64,000 nt of DNA from Nostoc sp. GT001 (GCF_030382115.1 NZ_JAUDRJ010000003.1:3809818-3873817); one strand, 5' to 3'. Positions 44,048-54,009 are shown, counted from the stretch's first letter. The notes: a model not told the origin generated them from the sequence alone. A program made the numbers and translations.

Positions 44048-44836
44048 ATGATTGTAAAAAACTCCGCAAAAATCACATCATCTCTTTTGTTACTCAAGGT
44101 GTTCAAATTAGGGAGCAAGTTTTTAAAACTTTTATATCCAAAAGAAAATATTCAGCGTATTGATGATGCCATAAAGACTTACATCTCATTCTTGGAGAAA
44201 TCTGCGACCGATTATACTCAAAAAAAGAGTGATTTTTTATATCCTGGTATTACTCATAAACCCTGGTATGAAACACATGATAATGATGTTTTACAACTTG
44301 TGGATGACAGACTAAAAAAAGGATTTAGTGATATAAAAAATGAGTGGTTAGCTTATTTGTCATCTAGACAGAAAGTAGTTTCAATCTACAATGCAAGTGA
44401 AATATATTCGCACCTTAAGGATGAAGATTGGCAAGGATACCAGCTGAGGTATAAAGGTAAATTTACAGAGACAGGTGTTGCTCTTTTTCCCAATACAGTA
44501 AAGATTTTATCTGAGTTGGAACCTTTCCTATATGGCAACGGATTAGTGGAGTTTCTTGTTATGAAACCAGGAGTTATAGTACCACCACACATAGATGATA
44601 TGAATATTTCTTTAACATGTCACCTGGGAATTACGATTCCAGAAAATTGTGGTTTGAGAGTTGCTAGTAAAACACAAAATTTAACTCAAGGTGGCATTTT
44701 ATTTTTTGATAATAGTTTTGAACATGAAGCTTGGAATAAAAGCCAGGAAGAACGAGTCATTTTATTATTAGAGTTATATCATCCAGAACTCACCAATTTT
44801 GAAAAGGCTTTATTAAAGCTTATCTCCACCAGTTAA
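44048..44836 (+). CDS. Aspartyl/asparaginyl beta-hydroxylase family protein (1 of 2)
   Basis: A 262-residue non-heme iron oxygenase of the Asp/Asn hydroxylase fold. Seen are the family's MKPGVIVPPHIDD (first His), CHLGITIPENCGLRV and a distal FEHEAWNKSQEERV segment, where the second His and the 2-oxoglutarate Arg are expected. The N-terminal 60 residues are hydrophobic-helical (LLLLKVFKLGSKFLKLL). It is followed by a close paralogue. The two are clearly a tandem duplication. Its substrate could be a free or carrier-bound amino acid of the siderophore, but no residue in the assembly line obviously needs it beyond those served by the TauD enzymes. Confidence 0.82.
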   Translation: MIVKNSAKITSSLLLLKVFKLGSKFLKLLYPKENIQRIDDAIKTYISFLEKSATDYTQKKSDFLYPGITHKPWYETHDNDVLQLVDDRLKKGFSDIKNEWLAYLSSRQKVVSIYNASEIYSHLKDEDWQGYQLRYKGKFTETGVALFPNTVKILSELEPFLYGNGLVEFLVMKPGVIVPPHIDDMNISLTCHLGITIPENCGLRVASKTQNLTQGGILFFDNSFEHEAWNKSQEERVILLLELYHPELTNFEKALLKLISTS

Positions 44837-45105
44837 TTTCATAATTATATTTTTAAATTTGATATGAATATACATTAAAATTTATATGAGCAGAGTGTGC
44901 TAACTGCAAAATAGAAGACTATACCATAGTCGTGCAATATGGATCAGCCTATAAGTCACCACTAACGTGATGAAAAAATAGAAAGCTAATAACTATATAG
45001 TTTTTAGATTTATTCATGTCAAAGTGTGATTTGATGAAATTATTTGTGACAGAATACAAGAAGTAAATTTCAATAATTATCTTGGATAAACTTGAGGAAT
45101 ATATT

Positions 45106-45954
45106 ATGGATAAGCAGTCTTTAGAGTTAAGTTTTTTTCTTTTGTTTCTGAAGTTATTAAAATTGTTATCTCCCCAAGGAAATATTGATCGTTTTGAAAA
45201 CGCACTCAAATCTTATATAACTTTATCAGAGGAATCAACCTCTAACCCTGCTCAAAAAATGAGTGCGTTTTTATATCCTGGCATTACTCATAAACCCTGG
45301 TATGAGCCACACGATAATGATATTTTAAATCTTGTCAGTAATAAACTTCAACAAGGATTCAATGATATAGAAAATGAATGGTTAGCTTATATCTCATCTG
45401 GATGTAATATTGTTTCTAGGTTTAATGCTAGCAATCTCTTTACATCCCTCAAAGATGATGATTGGAAAGCATACTTGTTATGGAAAGAAGGTAATTTTAC
45501 ACAAATAGGTCTTTCTCACTTTCCTAAAACAGTTGATATTTTATCTAAATTGGAACCTTTTTTATATCCTTTCGGACATATAGAGTTTTATGTGATGAAA
45601 CCTGGAGTTGTCTTACCACCACACACGGATAATATCAATACTTCCTTAACATGTCATTTAGCGCTCACGATTCCAGAAAAATGTGGTATAAGCGTCGGCG
45701 GGAAAACACAAAGTTGGATTAAAGGACGGACTTTATTTTTTGACGATAGCTTTGAACACGAAGCATGGAATAAAAGTCAAGAAGAACGAGTAGTATTATC
45801 ATTAGACTTATATCATCCTGAAATGACAAAAATTGAAAAAAATCTGTTGCAATTTGTGCTAAAAAAATTCAATTTTTCATCTGAAGAAGATGGAGTAAAT
45901 AAAATACCAGATACACAGGACATAGAAAAAGTCTTAGATAAGCAAGCACTCTAA
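45106..45954 (+). CDS. Aspartyl/asparaginyl beta-hydroxylase family protein (2 of 2)
   Basis: The paralogue of 44048-44836, with the shared blocks FLYPGITHKPWYE, MKPGVVLPPHTDN, TCHLALTIPEKCG and FEHEAWNKSQEERVV. The start is placed at ATG 45106, which has GAGG nine bases upstream. A TTG at 45082 would add eight residues. It is 282 residues long with a C-terminal extension (SSEEDGVNKIPDTQ) that the first copy lacks. The 269 bp between the two copies hold no gene. Both keep the putative iron and cosubstrate residues, so neither looks degenerate. Confidence 0.82.
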   Translation: MDKQSLELSFFLLFLKLLKLLSPQGNIDRFENALKSYITLSEESTSNPAQKMSAFLYPGITHKPWYEPHDNDILNLVSNKLQQGFNDIENEWLAYISSGCNIVSRFNASNLFTSLKDDDWKAYLLWKEGNFTQIGLSHFPKTVDILSKLEPFLYPFGHIEFYVMKPGVVLPPHTDNINTSLTCHLALTIPEKCGISVGGKTQSWIKGRTLFFDDSFEHEAWNKSQEERVVLSLDLYHPEMTKIEKNLLQFVLKKFNFSSEEDGVNKIPDTQDIEKVLDKQAL

Positions 45955-46025
45955 AATGTATAGAATTACAACGTTAATCAAGACCAATATTATATTTATT
46001 TTGTTGCATATCAGGTTTAACGAAT

Positions 46026-47570
46026 ATGAGTGACCTTTCGCAACGGATCGCTGGTCTTTCTCCAGAGAAACTTCAGCTTCTTGCACAACGCCTTCACAAG
46101 AAAAAAGAGAACATCTTTTCACAATCGCAAATAGTTCGTCAAAGTCGAGAATCTAACTTATTTCCTCTATCTTTTGCCCAGCAAAGGTTGTGGTTTATCG
46201 ACCAGTTACGGCCTGGGAATATCGCCTATAATATATCTCAGCCCATGCGTCTTGTAGGATACTTAAATGTGGCGGCGCTAGAGCAAAGCTTTCACGAAGT
46301 TGTGAGACGGCACGAAGTTTTAAGAACTACATTCACAGTAGTTGATGGACAACCTCTGCAAGTTATTGCTCCAAGTTTGAGCTTCAAACTACTAGTAGTA
46401 GATTTACAAGAGCTTTCTCAAAAGCAAAGAGAAACTGATATTTTACGACTGGCGAGTGAAGAAGCGCAACGGCCTTTCGACCTAACCAAAGGCCCTTTAT
46501 TGCGAGTTACTTTATTACAACTAGCAGCGGCAGAATATGTATTATTGTTGACTATGCATCATATTGTCGCTGATGGCTGGGCTATAGGTGTGCTAATTCA
46601 CGAAATTGCAACTTTGTACGAAGCTTTTTCTGTTGGCAAACCCTCACCCTTTTCGGAACTCTCAATTCAGTATGCAGACTTTGCTGTTTGGCAACGACAG
46701 TGGTTACAGGGAGAGCGACTAGAAACTCAACTTGCTTACTGGCAAAAGCAATTAGGCGGTAAACTTCCTGTTCTGGAACTGCCTAGTAATCACCCCCAAT
46801 CGCCTATCCAGACTTTCTCAGGAGCTAGGGAAGCTCTGGTTCTACCCAAAACTTTATCTGAGAAGCTAAAGGCTCTGAATCAGCGCCAAGGTATCACACT
46901 GTTTATGATTCTGTTGGCGGCTTTTCAGACTTTGCTGCACTGGTACACCGATCAAGAAGATATCGTTGTTGGTACTGATATTGCCAACCGCAATCAAGCT
47001 GAGACTAAAGAGTTAATCGGGTTTTTTGTTAACCAATTAGTGTTGCGTACAGATTTATCAGGAAATCCTACTTTTGTAGAGTTGTTAGAACGAGTCCGCG
47101 AAATGACTTTAGAAGCTTATGCTCACCAGGATTTACCCTTTGACAAACTGGTTGATGTTCTGAATCCAAAACGAGAGTTGAACCGCACACCGTTATTTCA
47201 AGTCAAAATTGTTTTGGAAAATACTCAAACTCCTTCTTTACAACTTCCAGGTCTAACTATCACATCTTTGAAGGTTGAAAACAAAACAGTGCAGTTTGAC
47301 TTGTTGTTGGAGTTAAACGAAACGGAGCAGGGATTATTTGGTGTATGGGAATATAACACTGATCTATTTGATCGGGGCAGCATTGTTAGATTATCAAATA
47401 TTTTTGCAACACTTCTAAATAAGATTGCGACACACCCAGAAACGAAATTAAGTGAACTAAAGATAATTCTCAATGAACTAGATAAGAAGCATAATTTTGC
47501 TAGAGAAGAAGCTTATCAAAATACTATCCAACAAAAGTTAACCAACGTTAAACGTAGAACGAGTAGATAA
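46026..47570 (+). CDS. Stand-alone NRPS condensation domain
   Basis: A 514-residue protein that is a single C domain. It has an N-terminal helical leader (LSQRIAGLSPEKLQLLAQRL), SFAQQRLWFIDQL, an intact HHIVADGW motif and a C-terminal tail rich in charged residues (KLTNVKRRTSR). It stands directly before a TauD gene and an Interface-A-T-reductase gene, reproducing the C/TauD/Interface order of the other two cassettes with all three parts on separate proteins. It should join the PKS product on the ACP (about 42770) to the last amino acid. The spacing to the TauD gene is 22 bp. Confidence 0.9.
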   Translation: MSDLSQRIAGLSPEKLQLLAQRLHKKKENIFSQSQIVRQSRESNLFPLSFAQQRLWFIDQLRPGNIAYNISQPMRLVGYLNVAALEQSFHEVVRRHEVLRTTFTVVDGQPLQVIAPSLSFKLLVVDLQELSQKQRETDILRLASEEAQRPFDLTKGPLLRVTLLQLAAAEYVLLLTMHHIVADGWAIGVLIHEIATLYEAFSVGKPSPFSELSIQYADFAVWQRQWLQGERLETQLAYWQKQLGGKLPVLELPSNHPQSPIQTFSGAREALVLPKTLSEKLKALNQRQGITLFMILLAAFQTLLHWYTDQEDIVVGTDIANRNQAETKELIGFFVNQLVLRTDLSGNPTFVELLERVREMTLEAYAHQDLPFDKLVDVLNPKRELNRTPLFQVKIVLENTQTPSLQLPGLTITSLKVENKTVQFDLLLELNETEQGLFGVWEYNTDLFDRGSIVRLSNIFATLLNKIATHPETKLSELKIILNELDKKHNFAREEAYQNTIQQKLTNVKRRTSR

Positions 47571-47592
47571 TCAGCAAAAAATAATAAAAATC

Positions 47593-48621
47593 ATGACAAA
47601 AATTGAAGCTCTAGGTTCTGTGAGACGGAAAGCTGTTAATATATCCACAGAAGAGTTAATTAAAACTGAATTTCTAAAGTCAGATACTAACTTCCCCTTG
47701 GTGATTAAGCCTAGTGTAAAGGGAGTTAATCTACAAGATTGGGCTAAGAATAATCGTGAATATTTGAAAAGTGGATTATTAAAATATGCAGCGGTTCTTT
47801 TTCGTGATTTCAAAGTTAATTCAATAGAAGAATTTGAGCAAATTATCGCAGCGATTTGTGGAGAAGCATTAGAATATCGCTATCGGGCATCTCCACGAAC
47901 TCAAGTGGGTGGGAGAATTTATACTTCAACTGACTACCCTGCGGACCAAAGTATTTTTCCTCACAATGAACACGCTTACTCGCCTACGTTTCCGTTGAAA
48001 ATCTTCTTTTTTTGTGTGAGTCCAGCGGCGGAGGGAGGAGAAACTCCAATTGGTAGTTGTCGAAAAGTTTTTGAGCGCATTGATCCCAAAATACGCGATC
48101 GCTTCATTGAAAAGCAAGTTATGTATATGCGTAATTTTGGCGATGGATTTGGTCTTCCTTGGCAAACTGTATTTCAAACTACAGACAAAACAAAAGTAGA
48201 AGAGTATTGCCAAAGCAATGGAATTGAGGTTGAATGGAAAGCAGGCGATCGCTTAAGAACTCGACAAGTTGGGCCAGCCGTTCTCAAACATCCTCAAACA
48301 GGTGAAATGGTCTGGTTTAATCACGCAACTTTTTTTCACGTTACCACATTGGAAGCAACAATACGCGAATCGTTATTGAAAAGTTTGCCAGAAGAAGATT
48401 TACCAACTAACACATATTACGGTGATGGTTCTGCAATTGAGCCATCAGTCTTAGCTGAACTGCGAGCTGCTTATCAAGAAGCAATGGTCACTTTTTCTTG
48501 GCAAAAAGGAGATGTATTGATGTTGGATAATATGTTATCAATACATGCTCGTCAGCCATTTGTTCCTCCCAGAAAAATTTTAGTCGGAATGGCTGAACCT
48601 TATACACCACAAAGTATTTAA
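47593..48621 (+). CDS. TauD/TfdA-family dioxygenase, probable interface-associated amino-acid beta-hydroxylase (3 of 3)
   Basis: A 342-residue enzyme closely similar to the one at 14656. Shared blocks include YTSTDYPADQSIFPHNE, MRNFGDGFGLPWQTVFQT, TYYGDGSAIEPS and GDVLMLDNML. Iron ligands are HNE in FPHNEHAY and the His of SIHARQPF, with Arg in RKILVGMAEP for 2-oxoglutarate. It lies 19 bp before the Interface-A-T-reductase gene, whose A domain has a His-like code. Beta-hydroxylation of T-bound His is therefore the predicted reaction. This parallels the known split of these siderophore hydroxylases into Asp- and His-acting groups. Confidence 0.88.
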   Translation: MTKIEALGSVRRKAVNISTEELIKTEFLKSDTNFPLVIKPSVKGVNLQDWAKNNREYLKSGLLKYAAVLFRDFKVNSIEEFEQIIAAICGEALEYRYRASPRTQVGGRIYTSTDYPADQSIFPHNEHAYSPTFPLKIFFFCVSPAAEGGETPIGSCRKVFERIDPKIRDRFIEKQVMYMRNFGDGFGLPWQTVFQTTDKTKVEEYCQSNGIEVEWKAGDRLRTRQVGPAVLKHPQTGEMVWFNHATFFHVTTLEATIRESLLKSLPEEDLPTNTYYGDGSAIEPSVLAELRAAYQEAMVTFSWQKGDVLMLDNMLSIHARQPFVPPRKILVGMAEPYTPQSI

Positions 48622-48640
48622 CTAACACTGAGGTATACAT

Positions 48641-51600
48641 ATGCAAGTAGAAAGTATCGAGGGGTTTAGACTTTCACCTCAGCAAGAGCATTTATGGTTG
48701 CTACAACAAATTGATCAAAGTTGGGCTTATCGTAGCGATTGTGCAATTTTGATTGAAGGAAATATTGATGTCAATAATTTAGAATTGGCTTTGCAAGATG
48801 TTGTCAATCGCTATGAGATTCTCCGCACCAGTTTTGTTTGTCTACCTGGAATGACTATTCCAGTACAGGTAATTACAGATAGCAAGGTTATTTTAGATAA
48901 AAAATCTGATATAAGTAATTTGAAAACTCAAGAAAAAGAGGAGAAGATTGAGTTAATTTTTCAAAAAATTAAACAACAAAGTTTTGAGTTTGAAAAAGGT
49001 TTAATCTTACATACATATTTGGTAACTATTTCACCAGATAGGTATATATTATTTATCAGTTTGCCTGCTCTCTGTGCAGATAGTGTCACTCTTAATTGTT
49101 TAGTACAGGAACTGGCTCTTTCTTACTTAGGAAAGTTGGATGAAGAATTATCTGAAGAACCACTCCAGTATGCAGACTTTTCAGAATGGCAAAATCAAAT
49201 ATTAGAAGCAGAAGAAACGAAAATAGGCAGAGAATATTGGCAACAGCAAGACTTCTCTACTATTGACAGTTTCCAGCTTCCTTTTGAAAATCGTCTCTCG
49301 AACCAACAAAAATTTCAACCAAAATTAGTAGATTCAATTATTACTCCAGAACTGGTAGCTAATATTGAAACATTGGCTCAGAAGTATAATACTTCTGCGT
49401 CTAACTTTTATCTAACTTGTTGGCTAGTTTTACTTTGGCGATTGAGTGGACAATCTGAAATGACCGTCGCCAAGGAATTTAATGGCAGAAAATATGAAGA
49501 ACTTAAAGGAGCATTGGGACTATTTGCTAAATATTTACCACTTAATTGTAATTTAGAAGGTAATTTTAAATTTAGTCAACTTTTACAGCAAGTGCATGAA
49601 TCTGTAGAATCTATCGACAAATGGCAAGAGTGTTTTACTTGGGAAAAAATATCAGAAGGAGATAATAAATCAGATATTCTGCCTTTTTTTGCTGTGGGTT
49701 TTGATTTTACAGAAGAAGATACAAAGCATTATGCAGGTAATATCTCATTTTCAATTTTCAAGCTTGATACCTGTACTGAACGTTTCAAAATTAAACTTTC
49801 TTGTAGACGCCAGAATGATTTTTTGAATGCAGAATTTCATTATGACTCTAACCTCTTTTCTCCACAGGATATTGTAGTTTTAGTAGAGCAATTTCACAAG
49901 CTATTAGAAAGCGCCACGTATGATCCAGAAGGTTCAATCAGTAAATTAGAAATTTTAAGCGATCGCACCTTACACAAGCTTCTATTTGAGTTCAATCAAA
50001 CTCAAGCATACAATCCACAAAATAAATCTATTCATCAGCTATTTACAGAGCAATCAGAACGTACACCAGATAATATTGCTGTTGTATTTAACAACCAGCA
50101 ACTCACTTATGCTGAACTGAATATACGTGCAAATCAATTAGCTCATTCCTTGCAAAAGTTGGGGGTAGGCGCAGAAGTCTTAGTAGGAATTTGTGTGGAA
50201 CGTTCCTTAGAAATGCTTGTAGGTATCTTGGGTATTCTCAAAGCTGGTGGTGCTTATGTTCCCCTCGATCCACACTATCCTCAAGAGCGTTTAGCTTTCA
50301 TGCTAGAGGATACTCAAGTATCCATATTATTGACTCAACAGCATCTCCTGGAAGGCTTACCCAACCACGATGCACAGACAATTTGCTTAGATACAGATTG
50401 GGAAGCTATTGCACAGCAGAGTCAGGAAGCACCCGTTCCAACAGCAACTCCTGAAAACTTAGCTTATGTAATCTACACTTCTGGTTCTACAGGTAAGCCT
50501 AAAGGAGTTGCGATCGCACATCGTAATCTAGTTCACTCCACAACTGCACGTATTACCTACTATCAAGAACCTGTCAGCAGCTTCTTATTGCTTTCATCCT
50601 TTGCTTTTGATAGTTCTATTGCAGGTATTTTCTGGACACTTTGTTGTGGCGGAACTCTACATTTACCAGAAGAAGGTGTACAAAGGGAAGTACCTAAACT
50701 CGTAGAGTTAATTTCTCAAAATAGAGTTTCCCATTTATTAAGTCTTCCTTCTCTATATGCTCTAATATTGCAACAAGCAAAACCAGAACAGTTAAATTCC
50801 CTGCGTGCTGTTATAGTTGCAGGTGAATATTGTCCGCCAGAATTGGTAGAACATCACTTTCAATTACAGTCAGAAACATCTCTATTTAACGAGTACGGGT
50901 CAACAGAAGCAACTGTTTGGAGTAGTGTATACCGTTGTCATTCTCTAGAAACTGGAACGCAAATATCCATTGGTAGTCCCATAGCCAATACAAAAATATA
51001 TATACTAGACTCTCACTTACATCCAGTTCCTGTTGGTGTTTCTGGTGAAATTTATATTAGTGGTGAAGGTTTAGCCAGAGGTTATTTAAATCAGCCTCAA
51101 ATTACATCTGAGAAATTCATTCCCCATCCCTTCAGCCAACAACCAGGAATGCGTCTGTATAAAACTGGTGATTTAGGGCGATATCTTAATGATGGCAATA
51201 TTGAGTTTTTAGGACGTATTGATAATCAAGTAAAGATTCGCGGCTTCCGTATAGAGTTAGGCGAGATTGAAGTATTATTAAATCAACATCAGGGAGTGCA
51301 AGAAACAGTAGTTATTGCGCGTGAAGATGTACCAGGAAACAAACGCTTAGTTGCTTATGTAGTTCCCCAGTCAAAATCAGCCACTACAGTTAATGAACTC
51401 CGCAACTTTGCGAAAGATAAACTACCAGAATTCATGGTTCCATCAGCTATCGTAATACTAAAAGAATTACCTCGAAGCCCTAATGGTAAAGTCGATAGAA
51501 AAGCCTTACCCGCACCAGAGCAAGTCAGGTCAGATTTAATAGGAGAATTTGTTCCTCCTCGCACGCCTGTAGAAGAAACGCTGGCTCAAATCTGGTCAGA

Positions 51601-52990
51601 AGTTTTAAAAGTTGAAAAAATTGGTATTTACGACAACTTCTTTGAATTGGGTGGACATTCTTTATTAACTACTCAATTACTTGCCAAAGTTAAAGAAACT
51701 TTTAATTTAGATATATCTTTACGCAGTTTGTTAGAGAAACCTACAGTAGAAGGTTTAGCGGAAAATATTGATCGAGTTTGTCAAACAGAAGTTAATTACT
51801 CAACTTTTGATATCAAAACTGAAACTGTTTTAGATCAGACAATTTATCCTCAAAGTGTTGGTAAGTTTATCTCTGAACCAAACGCTATTTTACTGACTGG
51901 AGGCACAGGCTTTTTAGGAGCCTTTTTACTGGCTGAACTTCTGCAACAAACCAAAGCAGATATTTATTGCTTAGTACGAAATTCAAATTTTGAGGATAGC
52001 AATAATAAGCTGCAAAGAACCCTAGAATCTTATGGAATTTGGAACGAAAGTTGGAATTCTAGAATTATTCCCATTGTCGGCGATTTATCAAAGCCACTTT
52101 TGGGTTTAGAAACCGAAAAAATTCACCAGTTAGCATCTATAATTGATGTCATTTACCATAATGGTGCTTGGGTACATCATATTTATCCCTACTCTATTCT
52201 GAAACCTGCAAACGTACTGGGTACACAAGAAATCCTCAGATTAGCTAGTCAAATCAAAACCAAACCAGTACATTTTATTTCTAGTTCTGGTGTTGTATCT
52301 TCAAAAGTTGAATCGGGAGTTAAATTAGTACGAGAACAGGATAGCCTGAACGAGAATGAATTTCCCAGCAATGGATATTGTCAAACTAAATGGGTAGCTG
52401 AAAAATTAGTACAAACTGCGGCTGAAAGAGGCATTCCTATCTCTATTTATAGACCATCACGTATATCGGGAGATAGTAAAACAGGTGTTTTTAATAGTAA
52501 TGACTTCTTGTATAAACTGATAATAGGTTGTGTCCAATTGGGAAGTGTGCCAGATATAGATATTAGAGAGAATATAGTTCCTGTGGATTATGTCAGCAAA
52601 GCAATAGTTCATTTATCGAAAAAGGAAGAATCTCTCGGTAAAACCTTCCACTTAGTTCATCCCCAAACTCTCCACTCAAATACACTTATAGACCATATTC
52701 GCTCATGGGATTATTCAATTGAGCAAAATTCTTATGACCAGTGGCGAGAGAAATTGCTCAATGTTACTCAAGATTCATTAGACCATCCTTTATATTCTTT
52801 AGTACCATTTTTTCCCGCAAGACAAGCTCAAGAAGAAAATTCTAATTCAGGATTTTTACAGCTTGATAACCAAAACGTTATCAATGGCTTAATGGGTACT
52901 TCCATTACTTGTCCTCCAGTAGACAATCACTTACTCAGCGTTTATTTTTCCTATTTGATGGACCAAGAAATGTTAAAAACTAGACCTTGA
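48641..52990 (+). CDS. Terminal NRPS module: Interface-A(His-like)-T-thioester reductase
   Basis: A 1449-residue protein with GAGG upstream of its ATG. Residues 1-430 are an Interface domain with PALCADS replacing HHxxxDG. The A domain (YTSGSTGKPKGV, FAFDSSIAGIF, NEYGSTEATVW) reads DSASIAEVWK at the specificity positions, which fits the DSxxxAEVxK pattern of His-activating domains. A T domain (LGGHSLLTTQ) follows, then a reductase domain from about residue 1070 (LLTGGTGFLGAFLLAELL, Ser in SSSGVVSS, catalytic YCQTKWVAE). It would release the chain by NADPH reduction as an aldehyde or alcohol instead of an acid. No thioesterase is present anywhere in the cluster, which agrees with this. Confidence 0.9.
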   Translation: MQVESIEGFRLSPQQEHLWLLQQIDQSWAYRSDCAILIEGNIDVNNLELALQDVVNRYEILRTSFVCLPGMTIPVQVITDSKVILDKKSDISNLKTQEKEEKIELIFQKIKQQSFEFEKGLILHTYLVTISPDRYILFISLPALCADSVTLNCLVQELALSYLGKLDEELSEEPLQYADFSEWQNQILEAEETKIGREYWQQQDFSTIDSFQLPFENRLSNQQKFQPKLVDSIITPELVANIETLAQKYNTSASNFYLTCWLVLLWRLSGQSEMTVAKEFNGRKYEELKGALGLFAKYLPLNCNLEGNFKFSQLLQQVHESVESIDKWQECFTWEKISEGDNKSDILPFFAVGFDFTEEDTKHYAGNISFSIFKLDTCTERFKIKLSCRRQNDFLNAEFHYDSNLFSPQDIVVLVEQFHKLLESATYDPEGSISKLEILSDRTLHKLLFEFNQTQAYNPQNKSIHQLFTEQSERTPDNIAVVFNNQQLTYAELNIRANQLAHSLQKLGVGAEVLVGICVERSLEMLVGILGILKAGGAYVPLDPHYPQERLAFMLEDTQVSILLTQQHLLEGLPNHDAQTICLDTDWEAIAQQSQEAPVPTATPENLAYVIYTSGSTGKPKGVAIAHRNLVHSTTARITYYQEPVSSFLLLSSFAFDSSIAGIFWTLCCGGTLHLPEEGVQREVPKLVELISQNRVSHLLSLPSLYALILQQAKPEQLNSLRAVIVAGEYCPPELVEHHFQLQSETSLFNEYGSTEATVWSSVYRCHSLETGTQISIGSPIANTKIYILDSHLHPVPVGVSGEIYISGEGLARGYLNQPQITSEKFIPHPFSQQPGMRLYKTGDLGRYLNDGNIEFLGRIDNQVKIRGFRIELGEIEVLLNQHQGVQETVVIAREDVPGNKRLVAYVVPQSKSATTVNELRNFAKDKLPEFMVPSAIVILKELPRSPNGKVDRKALPAPEQVRSDLIGEFVPPRTPVEETLAQIWSEVLKVEKIGIYDNFFELGGHSLLTTQLLAKVKETFNLDISLRSLLEKPTVEGLAENIDRVCQTEVNYSTFDIKTETVLDQTIYPQSVGKFISEPNAILLTGGTGFLGAFLLAELLQQTKADIYCLVRNSNFEDSNNKLQRTLESYGIWNESWNSRIIPIVGDLSKPLLGLETEKIHQLASIIDVIYHNGAWVHHIYPYSILKPANVLGTQEILRLASQIKTKPVHFISSSGVVSSKVESGVKLVREQDSLNENEFPSNGYCQTKWVAEKLVQTAAERGIPISIYRPSRISGDSKTGVFNSNDFLYKLIIGCVQLGSVPDIDIRENIVPVDYVSKAIVHLSKKEESLGKTFHLVHPQTLHSNTLIDHIRSWDYSIEQNSYDQWREKLLNVTQDSLDHPLYSLVPFFPARQAQEENSNSGFLQLDNQNVINGLMGTSITCPPVDNHLLSVYFSYLMDQEMLKTRP

Positions 52991-53071
52991 TAAAACAAAC
53001 GCAATTTTTAACAATCAGAGAAATACAAAGAAAAACTACATTTTTTTGACTAAAATCAGGAGATATATTGT

Positions 53072-53833
53072 ATGAATACCACAACTCTTTCTGCTAGTTA
53101 TGATCCTCTTGCACGTGTATATAACGATGATTGGGCTTTAGGAGTTCTCCAAGAGACACTACCAGCTTTAGAAAAATTAATATTACCAAACTTAGCCAAG
53201 GATGCACATATTCTTGATCTTGGTTGTGGCACAGGACAATTAGCACAAAAGCTACTCAACAAAGGCTATAAAGTAACAGGAATTGATGCTTCTGAAGGAA
53301 TGTTACGCTATGCGCGGGAGAATGCACCCGGTGCAGAATTAATTTTTAATGATGTACGCCTTATTGATTTTTCTGCTAATTTTGATGCAGTAATTTCAAT
53401 TGGTGTTCTCAATCATATAATGACCCTTGAAGATTTGACTAGTGTATTTCATAAGGTTTATCAGACTCTATTACCAAATGGTGTTTTTGTAGTCTATTTG
53501 TTTTTGGAAGAGGAATATAAGTTTAATTGGGACGGTAAAGCTACTGGCAATGTGAAAGAAGATTATGCATGGGCGACTCGCAATAGCTACAATTCGGAAG
53601 CTAAAGTAGCTTCCATTAATTTGACTATATTCTCACTGATAGAGCAAGCATGGCAGCGTTTAGATAGCACTATTCTAGAGAAATGTTATAGCAAAGAAGA
53701 GGTTATATCTGCTTTGGAAACTGCTGGATTCGGCGACATTAGCATTTATGATGCCCATCGAGATTTAGAAATATCTCCGATGCCTGGTAGTACTTATTTT
53801 GTCTGCTACAAACCTGTGCAAGTTGATAGGTAA
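53072..53833 (+). CDS. Class I SAM-dependent methyltransferase (2 of 2)
   Basis: A 253-residue protein with the SAM-binding motif ILDLGCGTGQLAQKLLNKG and VTGIDASEGMLRYAREN, and AGGAGA ahead of the ATG. It is paralogous to the methyltransferase at 24657 over its whole length (both end near SxxFxCxKP/RKP). In both places the enzyme stands next to a TauD/Interface cassette. The methyl acceptor is not known. N- or O-methylation of the hydroxylated amino acids is possible. Confidence 0.85.
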   Translation: MNTTTLSASYDPLARVYNDDWALGVLQETLPALEKLILPNLAKDAHILDLGCGTGQLAQKLLNKGYKVTGIDASEGMLRYARENAPGAELIFNDVRLIDFSANFDAVISIGVLNHIMTLEDLTSVFHKVYQTLLPNGVFVVYLFLEEEYKFNWDGKATGNVKEDYAWATRNSYNSEAKVASINLTIFSLIEQAWQRLDSTILEKCYSKEEVISALETAGFGDISIYDAHRDLEISPMPGSTYFVCYKPVQVDR

Positions 53834-53867
53834 TTTTCACATTATAAGCCCATCAATAAAAAACGAA

Positions 53868-53885
53868 AGCCTGCTTTAGCAGGCT
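53868..53885. terminator. Perfect short hairpin between methyltransferase and aminotransferase genes
   Basis: AGCCTGC, loop TTTA, GCAGGCT. In the plus direction no U-run follows. On the minus strand it is followed by TTTCGTTTTTTATT, so as an intrinsic terminator it would act on minus-strand transcripts, where no gene is seen. It may instead stabilise an mRNA end or attenuate the operon. Confidence 0.4.
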
Positions 53886-54009
53886 CGAACTTACCTTAGA
53901 ATTGCAACAGAATATGAGCGAAAAATTCAACCACTTATAAATTTTGCTTTTTAGGATTTTGCACTAACAGATAGATAATTTGACCAGTAAATTAGAAGAG
54001 ACAAATTTT

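Noticed and set aside
53868..53885. Hairpin as the end of the NRPS operon
   Set aside because: No U-run follows on the plus strand and the aminotransferase and MbtH genes continue in the same direction.
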